Assembly (NCBI RefSeq): GCF_003259365.1
Contig: NZ_QLLY01000003.1
Coordinates: forward strand, 1 to 64,000
DNA length: 64,000 nt
Direction: 5' to 3'
Source: Streptomyces sp. PsTaAH-137
GTDB taxonomy: Bacteria; Actinomycetota; Actinomycetes; Streptomycetales; Streptomycetaceae
The stretch's first letter is position 1. The number at the start of each line of letters is the position of its first letter. This document shows positions 27,266 through 36,155 of the stretch, one piece after another. Made by a program: the position numbers and the translations under genes. The notes under the pieces are model-generated. The model made no database searches, had not been told where the DNA came from, and saw only the letters and a list, made by a program, of their open reading frames with translations.

Positions 27266-29710
27266 CTACGCCGTGAACCAGGCCTGCAGCCAGGGCTCGT
27301 AGTGGGGGCTGTTCCGCTGGGCGAGGAGGCGATACAGCTTGGCCGCGGGGGATGTGGGGTCGATCGCCCGGGTGCCGTCGCGGTGGGGTGGGGGCAGCGC
27401 GCTGAGTACGCCGGCGTCCCAGTTGCGGCGGCGTAGGTAAGCGGCTGCGGCGTCGGGCCTCAGTTCGATCAGGGGCAGTCCGTAGCGGGGCGTCGTCGTG
27501 TTGACCGTGTCGGGTGAGGAGAAGAGGAAGTCCAACGGCTGCTGCACCATGCGTCGTTTGCGGTCGTCCATGTCCTCGAGGCGGAGGGTGGGCAGGCCTC
27601 CTTGGTCCAGGAACCCGATGGCGAGGGCGAGTTGGGCGATCTGTGGCCCGTCGGTCCGCTCGGTGATCTCGTCCAGCTGCAGGATCCGGTGGTAGTGCCA
27701 GGACAGAGAGTCGAGTTCGAGGATGCCCGGGTCGATGGGCTCACCGGCGTGGGGCAGATCGTGGGTGAATTCCTTGCGGCTGCCCAGGCCCGCGGCGAGC
27801 GCAAGATGGGCGGCGGCCTGTGTCCGGGCATGGATGAGTCGGGTCTGCACTCGCCATCGACTGGTGCTGATGCGCTTCTCTTTCCACCGCACGTCCTCGG
27901 AGGGCGGGGGCAGCGGGAAGGCGCCGTCCAGGCTTTCCAGGCGTTGCAGGGCAGCGTGGGCCCAGTAGCAGGCGTGGCGGGCCGGGACCCAGGCCGGCAT
28001 CCGGGTGGGGCGGGGGCTCTTGAGGACGTCCTCGAGCCACTTCAGCCAGATGCCGGCAAGGCCGAGACAGTGCTGGTGGGCGGCCTCGGCGATCTCGAGC
28101 TGTGATCCTGCCCGGTCGTAGCTGCGCAGATCCGCCAGGCGGGTGACTCCGGTCATCGCGTAGTGCAGGGCGGTGTGTTGCTGTCCGCCCTGTTTGTTGG
28201 CGACCATCGCTCTGCCGCGGAAACGGTGGGTGGCGTAGCCCTGGTGCTGCTCCGTCCGGAAGGCCCTGATCATGCGGTGCAGTTCGTCCAGCTGTGCTTC
28301 GGCTTCGGGTATGGCACTGCTGATGCAGACCGCGTCCCACTCCACGTAGTGGTCGGCCAGGGCGAGTGCTTCGAGTTCCTCGCTGTCCAGGGTTCGGTCC
28401 GCGATCTCGGCTCGCTTGCGCAGATAGGAGTCGATGAAGGGGTACTTGTCCTCGGGTGAGGAGCGGCCTCGGATCAGCAGGGCCAGTTCGACGAGGTCGT
28501 CGGCATGGACGCGGTCGGTCTCGTGCAGAACGCGGTGGCTGCGGGCGGGCAGGGTCTGCGGGCGCAGCCGGGGCTGATCGTTGCGGTGGCGGGCGAGGAG
28601 TATCTGGGTGGCAGCCGCTACGGCTGGGGCGTAGCGGCGCAGCGGCAGGGCCATGTCGGCGGGGCCCACCATGGCCGCCACGGCGGTGCCGTCCTCGAGG
28701 AAGCGGGCCATGCTGTGCAGCACCGCGGCCTGGAGGAACTTCGGCGAATCGATGCTGGCGAACACCGCGCGGCTCAGCGCGGCGGCCGCGGCCTGGCGGA
28801 AGTGTTCTCCGCCCGCGCGGTAGGCGGAGGGGCGCTCGAGGTGGGGAACGCCGTGATGGCTGAGGAGCCACAAGCGGCCCGCGGGCGACCAGGTCGGCGT
28901 CAGCGTGTAGTGCAGGTAGCTGTGGGCGCGCAGCGCCGCGGTGTTCTGGTGTTTCCGCAGCGTGTGGGAGGTGGCGGTGGCGTCGCGCTGGACGGCGGCG
29001 GAGATGTCGTGCCGGGTCAGGTCGAGGTAGTGCTCGGCGTGCTCGGCCGCCGTCCGGCGCAGGAAGTCCCAGAGCAGCTCATCGCCCAACTCGGGCGCCC
29101 CGGGCATATGGGGGTCCAGGGCGGCACGTGCACGCTCCAGGGCGGCTCTGCGCAGCCGGAGCTCGGGCCAGGTGCCGAGGGGCCCGTAGGCGTACGCGCT
29201 GTCGGCGGGCAGGGCGGCAGCGCCCTGTGCGGTGCAGGCTTCTTCTTCGGGCAGGTGTCTGATCTCGTCGACGCACAACCGCCTGATCTCGTCGACCAGC
29301 GCGCCGCCGCAGGTCTGTTCCCAGTGGCGCACCGCGCTCTCCCCCACGGCGGGGTCCGCCCTCAGGCCGGCCCATTCCCGGGAGACCGGGTAGTGCTCGA
29401 TACCTGCGGCGGCCCGCAACGCCGCGGCCACCGTGGCGGGGGCGGTGCGAAAAGGCGTGTCGTGCTGCGACTTGGCAGCCAGCGCGTCCAGCGCCTTGGA
29501 CAGGAAGCGCTGCAGGGCGTATAGGGCATCGGCGCGCCAGCCCGCTGTGTCGAGGACGAAGACCGCCAGCGGACCGAGGCGCTGGAGGGCGGCCACGGTC
29601 ATGCCGCGGCCTTCCATCAGGGCACTGTGGGCGGCCAGGGCCTGCCGGAACAACGAGGCGCAGTCGGACGGCTCAGGCACCTGCGGTCCTAATGGTGTCC
29701 CCCGGTCCAC
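27266..29710 (-). CDS. Uncharacterised 814-aa helical protein
   Basis: The start is the GTG at 29710, two bases after the stop of the upstream gene. A longer frame to 30235 would overlap that gene and is rejected. The 814-residue product is soluble and almost entirely helical with many Ala, Leu, His and Arg residues. Recognisable stretches are SLFRQALAAHSALMEGRGMT, HYLDLTRHDISAAVQRDATA, ARHACYWAHAALQRLESLDG and the C-terminal HYEPWLQAWFTA. I found no P-loop, nuclease, kinase or protease motif. It is coupled to a 307-aa protein, so the two probably work together. The family is unknown. Confidence 0.75.
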   Translation of the reverse strand: MDRGTPLGPQVPEPSDCASLFRQALAAHSALMEGRGMTVAALQRLGPLAVFVLDTAGWRADALYALQRFLSKALDALAAKSQHDTPFRTAPATVAAALRAAAGIEHYPVSREWAGLRADPAVGESAVRHWEQTCGGALVDEIRRLCVDEIRHLPEEEACTAQGAAALPADSAYAYGPLGTWPELRLRRAALERARAALDPHMPGAPELGDELLWDFLRRTAAEHAEHYLDLTRHDISAAVQRDATATSHTLRKHQNTAALRAHSYLHYTLTPTWSPAGRLWLLSHHGVPHLERPSAYRAGGEHFRQAAAAALSRAVFASIDSPKFLQAAVLHSMARFLEDGTAVAAMVGPADMALPLRRYAPAVAAATQILLARHRNDQPRLRPQTLPARSHRVLHETDRVHADDLVELALLIRGRSSPEDKYPFIDSYLRKRAEIADRTLDSEELEALALADHYVEWDAVCISSAIPEAEAQLDELHRMIRAFRTEQHQGYATHRFRGRAMVANKQGGQQHTALHYAMTGVTRLADLRSYDRAGSQLEIAEAAHQHCLGLAGIWLKWLEDVLKSPRPTRMPAWVPARHACYWAHAALQRLESLDGAFPLPPPSEDVRWKEKRISTSRWRVQTRLIHARTQAAAHLALAAGLGSRKEFTHDLPHAGEPIDPGILELDSLSWHYHRILQLDEITERTDGPQIAQLALAIGFLDQGGLPTLRLEDMDDRKRRMVQQPLDFLFSSPDTVNTTTPRYGLPLIELRPDAAAAYLRRRNWDAGVLSALPPPHRDGTRAIDPTSPAAKLYRLLAQRNSPHYEPWLQAWFTA

Positions 29711-29712
29711 GG

Positions 29713-30636
29713 TTACTCCTCGGCGACTTGGATGAGGGCGGCTGCGGAGCGCAGCGCCGAGCGGGTCTCCTGCAGGTACCAGGCCGAGTCGAAGACACGG
29801 CGGCTGACACCGGGGGGCGTACCGACCGTCTCCAGCTCCACCTGGTGCGGCACTCCCAGTACACGGACGGCGTCCCAGTGCTGGTACGGGGCGTAGATGT
29901 GGGTGCTGATCAGCAGCAGACGGCCGCCGTCCAACCGGACGTCCTTGGCGAACTGCCGGTAGGTGTCGGCGCTGTTGGCGTTGCGCTGTGGATCGCTGCT
30001 GCGTGCGGCGTACACGCTCAGGGCCGGCTTGCCGTCGCGATGCGCGCTCAGCTGCGCCGCTTTCGGATCGTCGGCGGGGTCTCCTTCGAGGTCCGTGTTC
30101 CAGGGGCCGGCTGAGGGGAACTCGCGTTCCGCCAGCGCCTGCAGCATGCCGACCTCGGTGGTGGCCTCCGGCGCGAAGGCGGCCGCGTCGGCGCGCTCGG
30201 CCTCGTGCAGTTCGCGGAACGAGCCCAGCAAGCACACCCGTTCGGCGCCGAGGGTTCCGGCGGCCAGCAGTCCGGTGACGAATTCGGTGCGGCTACGGCA
30301 GCCGGTGGCCAGGCCACCGAGGATGAGCAGCCAGTCGTAGTGGCCACCGCGCGGCGGCTGCGGATCGACCAGGCCCAACTGGGCCGCGCATCCGAGGATG
30401 CGGTCGGCGAGTGCCTGGTCGCCGTCGGTCTGCACGATGTCCAGACGGCTGCCGCCTCCCCGCCGGTCCCAGACGTCGGAGAAGTCGACCAAGGCCGCCA
30501 CCTGCTCGGCCAGGGAGTCCTTCTGGGGCCAGGTGCCGCCGGACAGCTCGACCAGTTGCCTGAGAGCGGGGTTGTCGATGAACTCGCGGACGCCTTTCAG
30601 CGGGTCATGCTCGGGGGTGAAGATCCAGCTCTGCAT
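29713..30636 (-). CDS. Uncharacterised 307-aa protein, possibly DUF218/YdcF-like
   Basis: The ATG at 30636 follows AAGGAGG, a strong ribosome site. The N-terminal 100 residues (FTPEHDPLKGVREFIDNPAL, WDRRGGGSRLDIVQTDGDQA) are not recognised. The rest resembles the Rossmann-like layout of DUF218 proteins: DWLLILGGLATGC with RTEF, GAERVCLLGSFREL, RNANSADTYRQFAKD and LLLISTHIYAPYQHWDAVRV. This matches the pattern of the ElyC/SanA/YdcF group, but the similarity is distant. The downstream 814-aa gene starts two bases after its stop, so they are co-translated. Function is unknown. Confidence 0.7.
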   Translation of the reverse strand: MQSWIFTPEHDPLKGVREFIDNPALRQLVELSGGTWPQKDSLAEQVAALVDFSDVWDRRGGGSRLDIVQTDGDQALADRILGCAAQLGLVDPQPPRGGHYDWLLILGGLATGCRSRTEFVTGLLAAGTLGAERVCLLGSFRELHEAERADAAAFAPEATTEVGMLQALAEREFPSAGPWNTDLEGDPADDPKAAQLSAHRDGKPALSVYAARSSDPQRNANSADTYRQFAKDVRLDGGRLLLISTHIYAPYQHWDAVRVLGVPHQVELETVGTPPGVSRRVFDSAWYLQETRSALRSAAALIQVAEE

Positions 30637-30884
30637 GGTGGAGGTCCTCCTTCTTGCGGGGCCGGGCGGCGGGCCGGGCGGCCCGCGCGCGTCACCACCG
30701 GCTCAGAATGCCTGTCGTGGCGTCAACCGCACTGCGCGCGGGCGAAGTTACGGGTTTTTCGCACTCGCTGCGAGAATCCCGCAATCTGTCCCTTCTTCTC
30801 CGCGTGAGCGCCGCCGGCACCGCAGAGTCGGTAGCTGTCAGGCCACTGTGGCCCGGACACCAAGTGACTCCCGAGGAGAACGCC
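30637..30884. promoter_or_regulatory. Divergent promoter region
   Basis: These 248 bp separate the 307-aa gene (leftward) and the 68-aa gene (rightward) and must contain both promoters. No clear operator palindrome is visible. Confidence 0.35.
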
Positions 30885-31091
30885 ATGCGTCCCGCCCGCC
30901 CCGACGACGGAAACGACCCCGACAACTGCAACATCCACGACAACCGCAAGGGCATCACCGTCCGCCTGCTCATCCTGCTGACCCTGGCCGTTGCCCTGCG
31001 GCAGGCAGGCTGGGAGTGGGAGCAGGTACGAATCCTGTACGAACTGCTGGCGGCCGCCGTGGTCATGGCCGGCGCACCGCAGGGCTCGTGA
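30885..31091 (+). CDS. Small protein with one hydrophobic segment
   Basis: The ATG at 30885 is preceded by GAGGAGAACGCC, a good ribosome site. The 68-residue product has a hydrophilic, Asp/Asn-rich start (MRPARPDDGNDPDNCNIHDN), a hydrophobic helix (VRLLILLTLAVALRQAG) and an amphipathic end (QVRILYELLAAAVVMAGAPQ). It is probably a small membrane-associated protein. No family is recognised. It is convergent with the 195-aa gene, with a terminator between them. Confidence 0.6.
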   Translation: MRPARPDDGNDPDNCNIHDNRKGITVRLLILLTLAVALRQAGWEWEQVRILYELLAAAVVMAGAPQGS

Positions 31092-31100
31092 GGGCATCAC

Positions 31101-31132
31101 GCCCCCTGCTTCCGCGGTCGGAGGCAGGGGGC
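31101..31132. terminator. Bidirectional hairpin terminator
   Basis: The arms GCCCCCTGCTTCCG (31101-31114) and CGGAGGCAGGGGGC (31119-31132) pair at 13 of 14 positions with a 4-nt loop, between convergent genes. Confidence 0.75.
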
Positions 31133-31174
31133 ACGCCCATCTCTGCGCCACAGGCGCCGGTGCGGGCACACTGC

Positions 31175-31762
31175 TCACGACGCGTACCGTCGGGCCCGCT
31201 CGACGAGGGCATCAGGCAGCCGGTCGCGCAGCGTCAGGGCCTGGGCGGCGCATCCCACCAGGACCGAGTCCACGGTCACCGTCCCCGTCGGATGGTCGAT
31301 GACGATCCGGTCGGGATCGTGGCCGGGCAAGGCCTCCAGGGCCAGGGCATACAGGTCGGCCAGGATGTCGGCGGGCGGATCGTCCATCCGCATGTCCTGA
31401 TGGTCGGCCAGGCCCGCGGTCGGCTGAATGTTCAGCATCCAGTACAGGGAGAACAGCACCACGTGGACGACGAGGTCGTCATCGCCCTGACGGTGAGCCT
31501 GCCGGCCCACCGCACGCAGCCACCGCCAGGGCCGGTCGATCCCGCTGTCCCCGGTTCTCATCTGCGCCAGCACCGCTTCCTGCATGGTCGGCGCTCCCGC
31601 CGCCTGCGCGATGGCCAGCGCGCCCTGGCGGACACCCCGGTCATCCACCGCCGCCAGGAAACGCGGCAGCAATGCGGCGGCCGCTTGCAGATCCTTCTCC
31701 CCCACGCTCACCGGCCGGGGCTCGACGACCGGCTCGGGCTTCTTCCTGTTGAACAGCGCCAC
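31175..31762 (-). CDS. Uncharacterised 195-aa protein
   Basis: I chose the GTG at 31762 (VALFNRKKPEPVVEPRPVSV) because a GGGGGTG-type ribosome site precedes it. A longer frame to 31876 adds low-complexity residues. The protein is soluble and helical, with ALLPRFLAAVDDRGVRQGAL, DRPWRWLRAVGRQAHRQGDD and VVHVVLFSLYWMLNIQPTAG. The last part (DPDRIVIDHPTGTVTVDSVL) has a beta-rich look. No family is recognised. It is convergent with a 68-aa gene and shows no operon partner. Confidence 0.6.
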   Translation of the reverse strand: MALFNRKKPEPVVEPRPVSVGEKDLQAAAALLPRFLAAVDDRGVRQGALAIAQAAGAPTMQEAVLAQMRTGDSGIDRPWRWLRAVGRQAHRQGDDDLVVHVVLFSLYWMLNIQPTAGLADHQDMRMDDPPADILADLYALALEALPGHDPDRIVIDHPTGTVTVDSVLVGCAAQALTLRDRLPDALVERARRYAS

Positions 31763-32026
31763 GGCGCACCCCCACTCACCAGGACCCGCCCCCCGGCGCG
31801 TCCTCCCCAAGTCCACCGCCGCAGCCCATCCGTTGAAAGTTGCAGCAGTGGGGGTCCTCACTGTCCCCGCGCCCATGCCCTTTCGTCAATAACATGACCA
31901 TAAAAGGTCACTTCTTCTCTCATCAGCTCCTAATAAAGTTCATTTCGACGTAGGGAATCCACGTACAGACGGCCGAGATGTTCACTGAGCAACAGGACAA
32001 CACCGGCGTCGCACAGGGCAGAAGCG
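31763..32026. other. AT-richer intergenic stretch
   Basis: About 264 bp without a gene. The part 31885-31960 is notably AT-rich for this genome and contains the small palindrome GACC-ATAAAA-GGTC, so it could hold promoters or be foreign. It runs into the IS5 remnant. Confidence 0.35.
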
Positions 32027-32140
32027 CACCTTCGCCCACACGAAAGCTGGAAGATCCTCCGCGACTGCCGTCTCGAAGGTACTGGCGCACATCACGCCAT
32101 GCTCGGCATTGCACGCCTGCACAACCTCGTCGTCGCCGGA
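32027..32140 (+). pseudogene. C-terminal remnant of an IS5-family transposase
   Basis: From 32045 the frame reads SWKILRDCRLEGTGAHHAML then GIARLHNLVVAG, the conserved end of the same IS5-type transposase found at 23258-24025 (TWTILRDCRLKGDGVHHAVR). Upstream, FAHTK is one base out of phase. The rest of the gene and both terminal repeats are absent. Confidence 0.75.
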
Positions 32141-32333
32141 TCTCGGTATGCCGTTGTTGTCCGCTAAAGATGCGTGCATCCAGAAACTTCCTGAATCCCC
32201 CACACCGAAAGCCAAGCAGCCGTCAAGCTACTGGCCCTTACAAGGAACAGGATCACCTCCTTCTGATCAAATCACGGACAAGGCAGGCAAATCGCCAGTT
32301 TGCGCTTGACGGGCCATCAGTCCGAAGCACATA

Positions 32334-32500
32334 GTTTCTTCACCGCGAACTCGCAGGCTGTTCGTGGTTTCGGCGCTTCAGCGGGTGCCGAAAAGGGTCG
32401 CAAGGGGGCGAACCGGAGCATTTTGCACGTCGCCTGCTCGGGGGCCGAAATGGGGACGCAAAGCCCGTGAAACACTTATGGGTGTGCCTGGTTACATATG
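32334..32500 (+). promoter_or_regulatory. Possible degenerate c-di-GMP-I (GEMM)-like leader
   Basis: The stretch contains GTCGCAAGGGGGCGAACC, then a stem-loop, then GCCGAAATGGGGACGCAAAGCC, then TGTGCCTGGTTAC. GGGACGCAAAGCC and the final GCCTGGTTAC resemble two conserved blocks of the GEMM-I aptamer, and GAAA could be its tetraloop. The order is right but spacing is unusual and the 5' block is degenerate. A related core (CCGAAAAGGGTCGCAA) occurs about 60 bp earlier. This is a suggestion only. Confidence 0.28.
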
Positions 32501-32772
32501 CGGTACTTGTCGCGGGTCTGCTAGTTCTTGAATTCGACGCCTATGGGAATGCGTCGAATTCAAGCCGGCCGGGAATTGCCGCCCTGCACGGCGGCTACTG
32601 GTACGAGGACTCCGGCTGGGCCACTTGGCCGCGCTACTTCGCCGACCGGGGATACGCCGTCTTGTCCATCGGCTATCGGCTGAATTCCGACGCCGCCTGG
32701 CCCATTCCGAGGGCCGACGCCATCCCCGGCATGCCGGAAAAGACGCTCGCGAGGATCGAGGCCCACCTCTGA
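32467..32772 (+). pseudogene. Truncated alpha/beta-hydrolase gene
   Basis: A GTG at 32467 could start a 101-residue product. The part IAALHGGYWYEDSGWATWPR then YFADRGYAVLSIGYRLN is the N-terminal part of an alpha/beta-hydrolase (oxyanion HGG motif, first strands), but the frame ends after about 60 more bases, before any catalytic Ser, Asp or His. The first 35 codons overlap the possible structured leader and a perfect 13-bp palindrome, so the start is doubtful. I regard it as a remnant of an esterase or lipase-like gene. Confidence 0.5.
32528..32563. repeat. Perfect 13-bp inverted repeat
   Basis: TTGAATTCGACGC (32528-32540) and GCGTCGAATTCAA (32551-32563) are exact complements around a 10-nt loop. 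In this GC-rich DNA an AT-containing perfect palindrome is unusual. It could be an operator, an expression-platform hairpin behind the possible leader, or a junction left by an insertion. Confidence 0.7.
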
Positions 32773-32890
32773 CCTCGCGGAGTGCAAGACCGCCACACCG
32801 GCGGCCAATCCAACCCAGCAGGTGCCGTCACGCCAGGCGGCTCGACGGGGTGGCGCCCGCACCGGCCACCACCCCAGGCAGGAAACCCGT

Positions 32891-34672
32891 ATGTCCCCCC
32901 GCATCCATCATCTCGCCGACCGTCTGATGCCCGGGCGCGCCCGCGCCCGCGAGGAACAGGCCGCACAAGCCAAAGCCGCGCAGGCCGCCGAAGCGGCCCG
33001 AAGACACCAGCAGAAGATCGCGGATCGGCGACACGCCCTGCTGGAGTCGGACACCTCGGTGCGCACGGTCCTCTTCGAGGGCCGCACCTATTACGGGCGT
33101 ACCGTCGACCGGTTCACCGCATCCGGCGCCAGCGCCCACAACCTCGTCCTCATCGCCGATGCCCTGGAGCAGGCCGGAATCGCATACTTTCTCGTCCCCG
33201 GCCGCTCCCGCACCCGCCACGTGGTCGCCGTGCGCCGCGCCGACCGCAAGAAGCTCCTCGACACCCTGCGGGCCGCCTACGGGACCAGCCCGCTGTACGC
33301 GCTCAAGCCCACCAGCCAGGCCCTACCGGACGATGCGGTTCTGTACGCCGATGGCTCCCTGCCCACCACGCTCAAGCGGCAGGACATCATCCGCTTCGGC
33401 GAAATCCTGCTCGGCCCACACGGGCAGGTGCTCGCCGACCTCACCTACGGCTGCGACGTCGAATTCTGGCAGGACGGCCAGCAGTTGCTGGACGACGACC
33501 GCGGCGCCACTCGCATCGAGGCCCTGCGCACCCAGGCACCGCCCGCGGTGCTCGCCGACGCTCTGGTCGCACCACGCCCCAACGCGGTCACCGACGTACT
33601 GCCCTCGGTCACTCGCACCACGGCCGTCCGCACCATCGAGCGCCGCGACTACCCGACATACGAGAGCTTCACCCAGCCCCGCATCGACACCGCCGACTTC
33701 CCCATCGACCTCGTCTACACCTGGGTCGACGGCTCCGACTCCGACCTCACAGCCCGACGTGAGTCCTTCCGCACCGGTCCCGATGCCCCCCGCATCCACG
33801 CGCGCGAGACCGGCGCATCCCGCTACACCAGCCGGGACGAGCTCAAGTACTCCCTGCGCTCGGTGGAGATGTACGCCCCATTCATTCGGAACATCTACCT
33901 GGTCACCGACGGCCAGAGGCCCGTCTGGCTCGCCCCGAACGCACCCGGCATCCAGGTCATCGACCACAAGGACATCTTCGCCGATACGACCGCGCTTCCC
34001 GTCTTCAACTCCCACGCCATCGAAACCCAGTTGCACCACATACCGGGCCTCTCGGACCGATACCTCTACCTCAACGACGACGTCTTCTTCACCCGCCCGG
34101 CCACCGCCGGACAGTTCTTCCACGGCAACGGCATCGCCAAGCTCCCCTTCTCTCCCTTCCAGCTCGGCGTCGACGCCCCTCACCCCGATGAACCCGCACC
34201 GAACTCGGCGGGAAAGAACGTCCGCGAACTGATGCAGAAGACCCACGACCGCTTCACCGTCTCCAAGTTCAAGCACGCCCCCCATCCTCAACTTCGCAGC
34301 GTACTGACCGAGTTGGAAGAACTCTTCACAGAGGATGTGCAGCGGACAAGCCAGTCCCGGTTCCGCGCCACGACGGACATCGCCATGGCAACCTCGTTGC
34401 ACCACCACCACGCCTACCTCACCGGCCGCGCTGTGCCCGGCACGTTCAAACTGCGCTACGTCGATGTAGGCAAGCCGGGCCTGGCTGCGGCTCTCGACGA
34501 GTTCCAGCCGGGGCACCCACTCGATTTTCTGTGCCTCAACGACGTCAACACCGCCGCCCCTGAGCTGGAGCGCGTGGCGGGCACCCTGCGCGACTTCTTG
34601 GAGAGTCAGTTCCCATTCGCCAGCCGCTGGGAAACGCCCAACATGCAGGGCTCCCAGCCAATTCCAAGCTGA
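32891..34672 (+). CDS. Stealth-family sugar-phosphate phosphotransferase
   Basis: The start at ATG 32891 (MSPRIHHLADRL) has AGGAAA upstream. The 593-residue protein has an Ala/Gln-rich helical N-terminus and then the Stealth conserved regions: CR1 PIDLVYTWVDGSD near 271, CR2 SRYTSRDELKYSLRSVEMYA near 310 with IRNIYLVTDGQRPVWL, CR3 FRATTDIAMATSLHHHHAYL near 490 and CR4 FLCLNDVN near 546. Stealth proteins transfer hexose-1-phosphates from UDP-sugars onto polysaccharides of capsules or cell walls (known for capsule enzymes of Neisseria and for actinobacterial homologues). No polysaccharide genes are adjacent. A secreted PLD-like gene follows. Confidence 0.9.
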   Translation: MSPRIHHLADRLMPGRARAREEQAAQAKAAQAAEAARRHQQKIADRRHALLESDTSVRTVLFEGRTYYGRTVDRFTASGASAHNLVLIADALEQAGIAYFLVPGRSRTRHVVAVRRADRKKLLDTLRAAYGTSPLYALKPTSQALPDDAVLYADGSLPTTLKRQDIIRFGEILLGPHGQVLADLTYGCDVEFWQDGQQLLDDDRGATRIEALRTQAPPAVLADALVAPRPNAVTDVLPSVTRTTAVRTIERRDYPTYESFTQPRIDTADFPIDLVYTWVDGSDSDLTARRESFRTGPDAPRIHARETGASRYTSRDELKYSLRSVEMYAPFIRNIYLVTDGQRPVWLAPNAPGIQVIDHKDIFADTTALPVFNSHAIETQLHHIPGLSDRYLYLNDDVFFTRPATAGQFFHGNGIAKLPFSPFQLGVDAPHPDEPAPNSAGKNVRELMQKTHDRFTVSKFKHAPHPQLRSVLTELEELFTEDVQRTSQSRFRATTDIAMATSLHHHHAYLTGRAVPGTFKLRYVDVGKPGLAAALDEFQPGHPLDFLCLNDVNTAAPELERVAGTLRDFLESQFPFASRWETPNMQGSQPIPS

Positions 34673-34850
34673 CGTGTCCGAGGGCGTGTTCAACCGGATG
34701 GTGACCAGGCGGCCCGCCACACCAACCAGGGTGAACAGGCCGGTACCGCCAGGTCCTCTACCTGGCTGTCTCTGAGTACCCCTCACCGCTCGATCAACAC
34801 AGCAACACCCCTGTCTTGTCACCGTCAACAGCCCAGCAGAAGGCCCATCC

Positions 34851-36155
34851 ATGAAGCGAACACTCACGTTGATCACCGCGCTTGCCGTCACCGCGCTGTC
34901 GCCGACTACGGCGCACGCGGCAGTCAAGCAGGCCAAGTCCCCAATCAGCTGCGAGTCGCGGACGTTCACCTCAAAACCGGGCCCGAGCTTCAGCGATCCG
35001 GAGGACGCCAATGCCCAGATGAACGTCATGGGTCCCATCATCGAATCGATCAACAGCGCCGGTTGCGGCCAGACCATACGCGTCGCCATGTACTCGATAG
35101 GAAGCACGAACCCGGGCCCGGAATTCGCAGGCGCCCTGATCGCCGCACACCAGCGTGGCGTCATCGTCAAGGCCCTGATGGACTCCCACAGCGACAACGC
35201 GACCTGGCAGTCGATGGTCAACGAGCTGGGCAACGACCCACAAGCCGAAAGCTTCGCCGCGCTGTGCCCGGGCGGCTGCCTGACCCACTTCTCCGGCTCC
35301 GCCCTGCACGCGAAGTACTACATGCTCAGTGGCGGCAGCGACGCCAACAGAACGGTGACCGTCAGCAGCGCCAACCCCACCTCCGCCCAGGCCAACACCG
35401 CGTGGAACAGTGCCGCCACCGTCAAGGGGAACGTCGACCTGTACAACTCCTATCTCCGCTACTTCACAGCCATGTCCAAGGGAGCACTCAACGGCCCGGG
35501 CCCGCTGGTGCCCGACTACTACAACTCCGACAGCGGTGTGGCGGCTCGAAAGCTGTACCCAGCCTCCTATCAGTGGCCCAAGGCGCGCGACAGAAGCGAC
35601 ACCTGGGTCGACTTCCTGAACAACGTCAAAGCGCCGGCCACGATCAACATCGCCATGTTCCAGTGGACCTCTCACGGCGAACCGGGCGACCGGAACTATC
35701 TGGAGCTGCCGAAAAAGCTGGTCAGCCTGGCAGGAACTGGCGTAAAGATCCACATACTCTTCACCGCCGGCATGGTTGATGACAGCGTGCAGGACTACCT
35801 GAAGGACCGGCCGAATATCGAGATACACGACACCACTCGCGGCACCGACGCGAACGGCAACGCCCTGCATTACACGCACGACAAGTACATGCTGGTCAGC
35901 GGCGGTTACGCGAGTGCGTCCGACACCAGAATCGTGTTCGTCGGCTCCTCGAACTGGACGAGCAACGGCATCTGGCACAACGACGAGTCGGACCTGCAAT
36001 TCATCGGCCAGTCCGACTACGACGCGTTCATGACGGACTGGCAGAGTCAGTTCAACCGCTGCTGTGGAACCACGGCGCGGCAGCTGGGTGCCGAGAAGCG
36101 CGCCGAGAGTACGGCACGCGAGATTCCCATCGATCCTCGGCAGGCCCAGGAGTAG
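34851..36155 (+). CDS. Secreted phospholipase D-like protein
   Basis: A 434-residue protein with a clear signal peptide (residues 1-23, ending TTAHA). It has two PLD-type domains: HAKYYMLSGGS near 153 and HDKYMLVSGG near 343, each followed by an SSxN/GSSNWT segment. In the classical HKD motif (HxKxxxxD) the eighth residue is Asp; here it is Ser in both. The His and Lys are kept, so catalysis is possible, but the substrate (phospholipid, nucleic acid or other phosphodiester) is not clear. Four Cys in the first half could form disulfides. It is in the same direction as the Stealth gene, 178 bp downstream. Confidence 0.85.
   Translation: MKRTLTLITALAVTALSPTTAHAAVKQAKSPISCESRTFTSKPGPSFSDPEDANAQMNVMGPIIESINSAGCGQTIRVAMYSIGSTNPGPEFAGALIAAHQRGVIVKALMDSHSDNATWQSMVNELGNDPQAESFAALCPGGCLTHFSGSALHAKYYMLSGGSDANRTVTVSSANPTSAQANTAWNSAATVKGNVDLYNSYLRYFTAMSKGALNGPGPLVPDYYNSDSGVAARKLYPASYQWPKARDRSDTWVDFLNNVKAPATINIAMFQWTSHGEPGDRNYLELPKKLVSLAGTGVKIHILFTAGMVDDSVQDYLKDRPNIEIHDTTRGTDANGNALHYTHDKYMLVSGGYASASDTRIVFVGSSNWTSNGIWHNDESDLQFIGQSDYDAFMTDWQSQFNRCCGTTARQLGAEKRAESTAREIPIDPRQAQE

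Noticed and set aside
27266..30235. 989-codon frame including residues upstream of 29710
   Set aside because: The N-terminal 175 codons are an off-frame reading of the 307-aa gene; the GTG at 29710 directly after its stop is the natural start.
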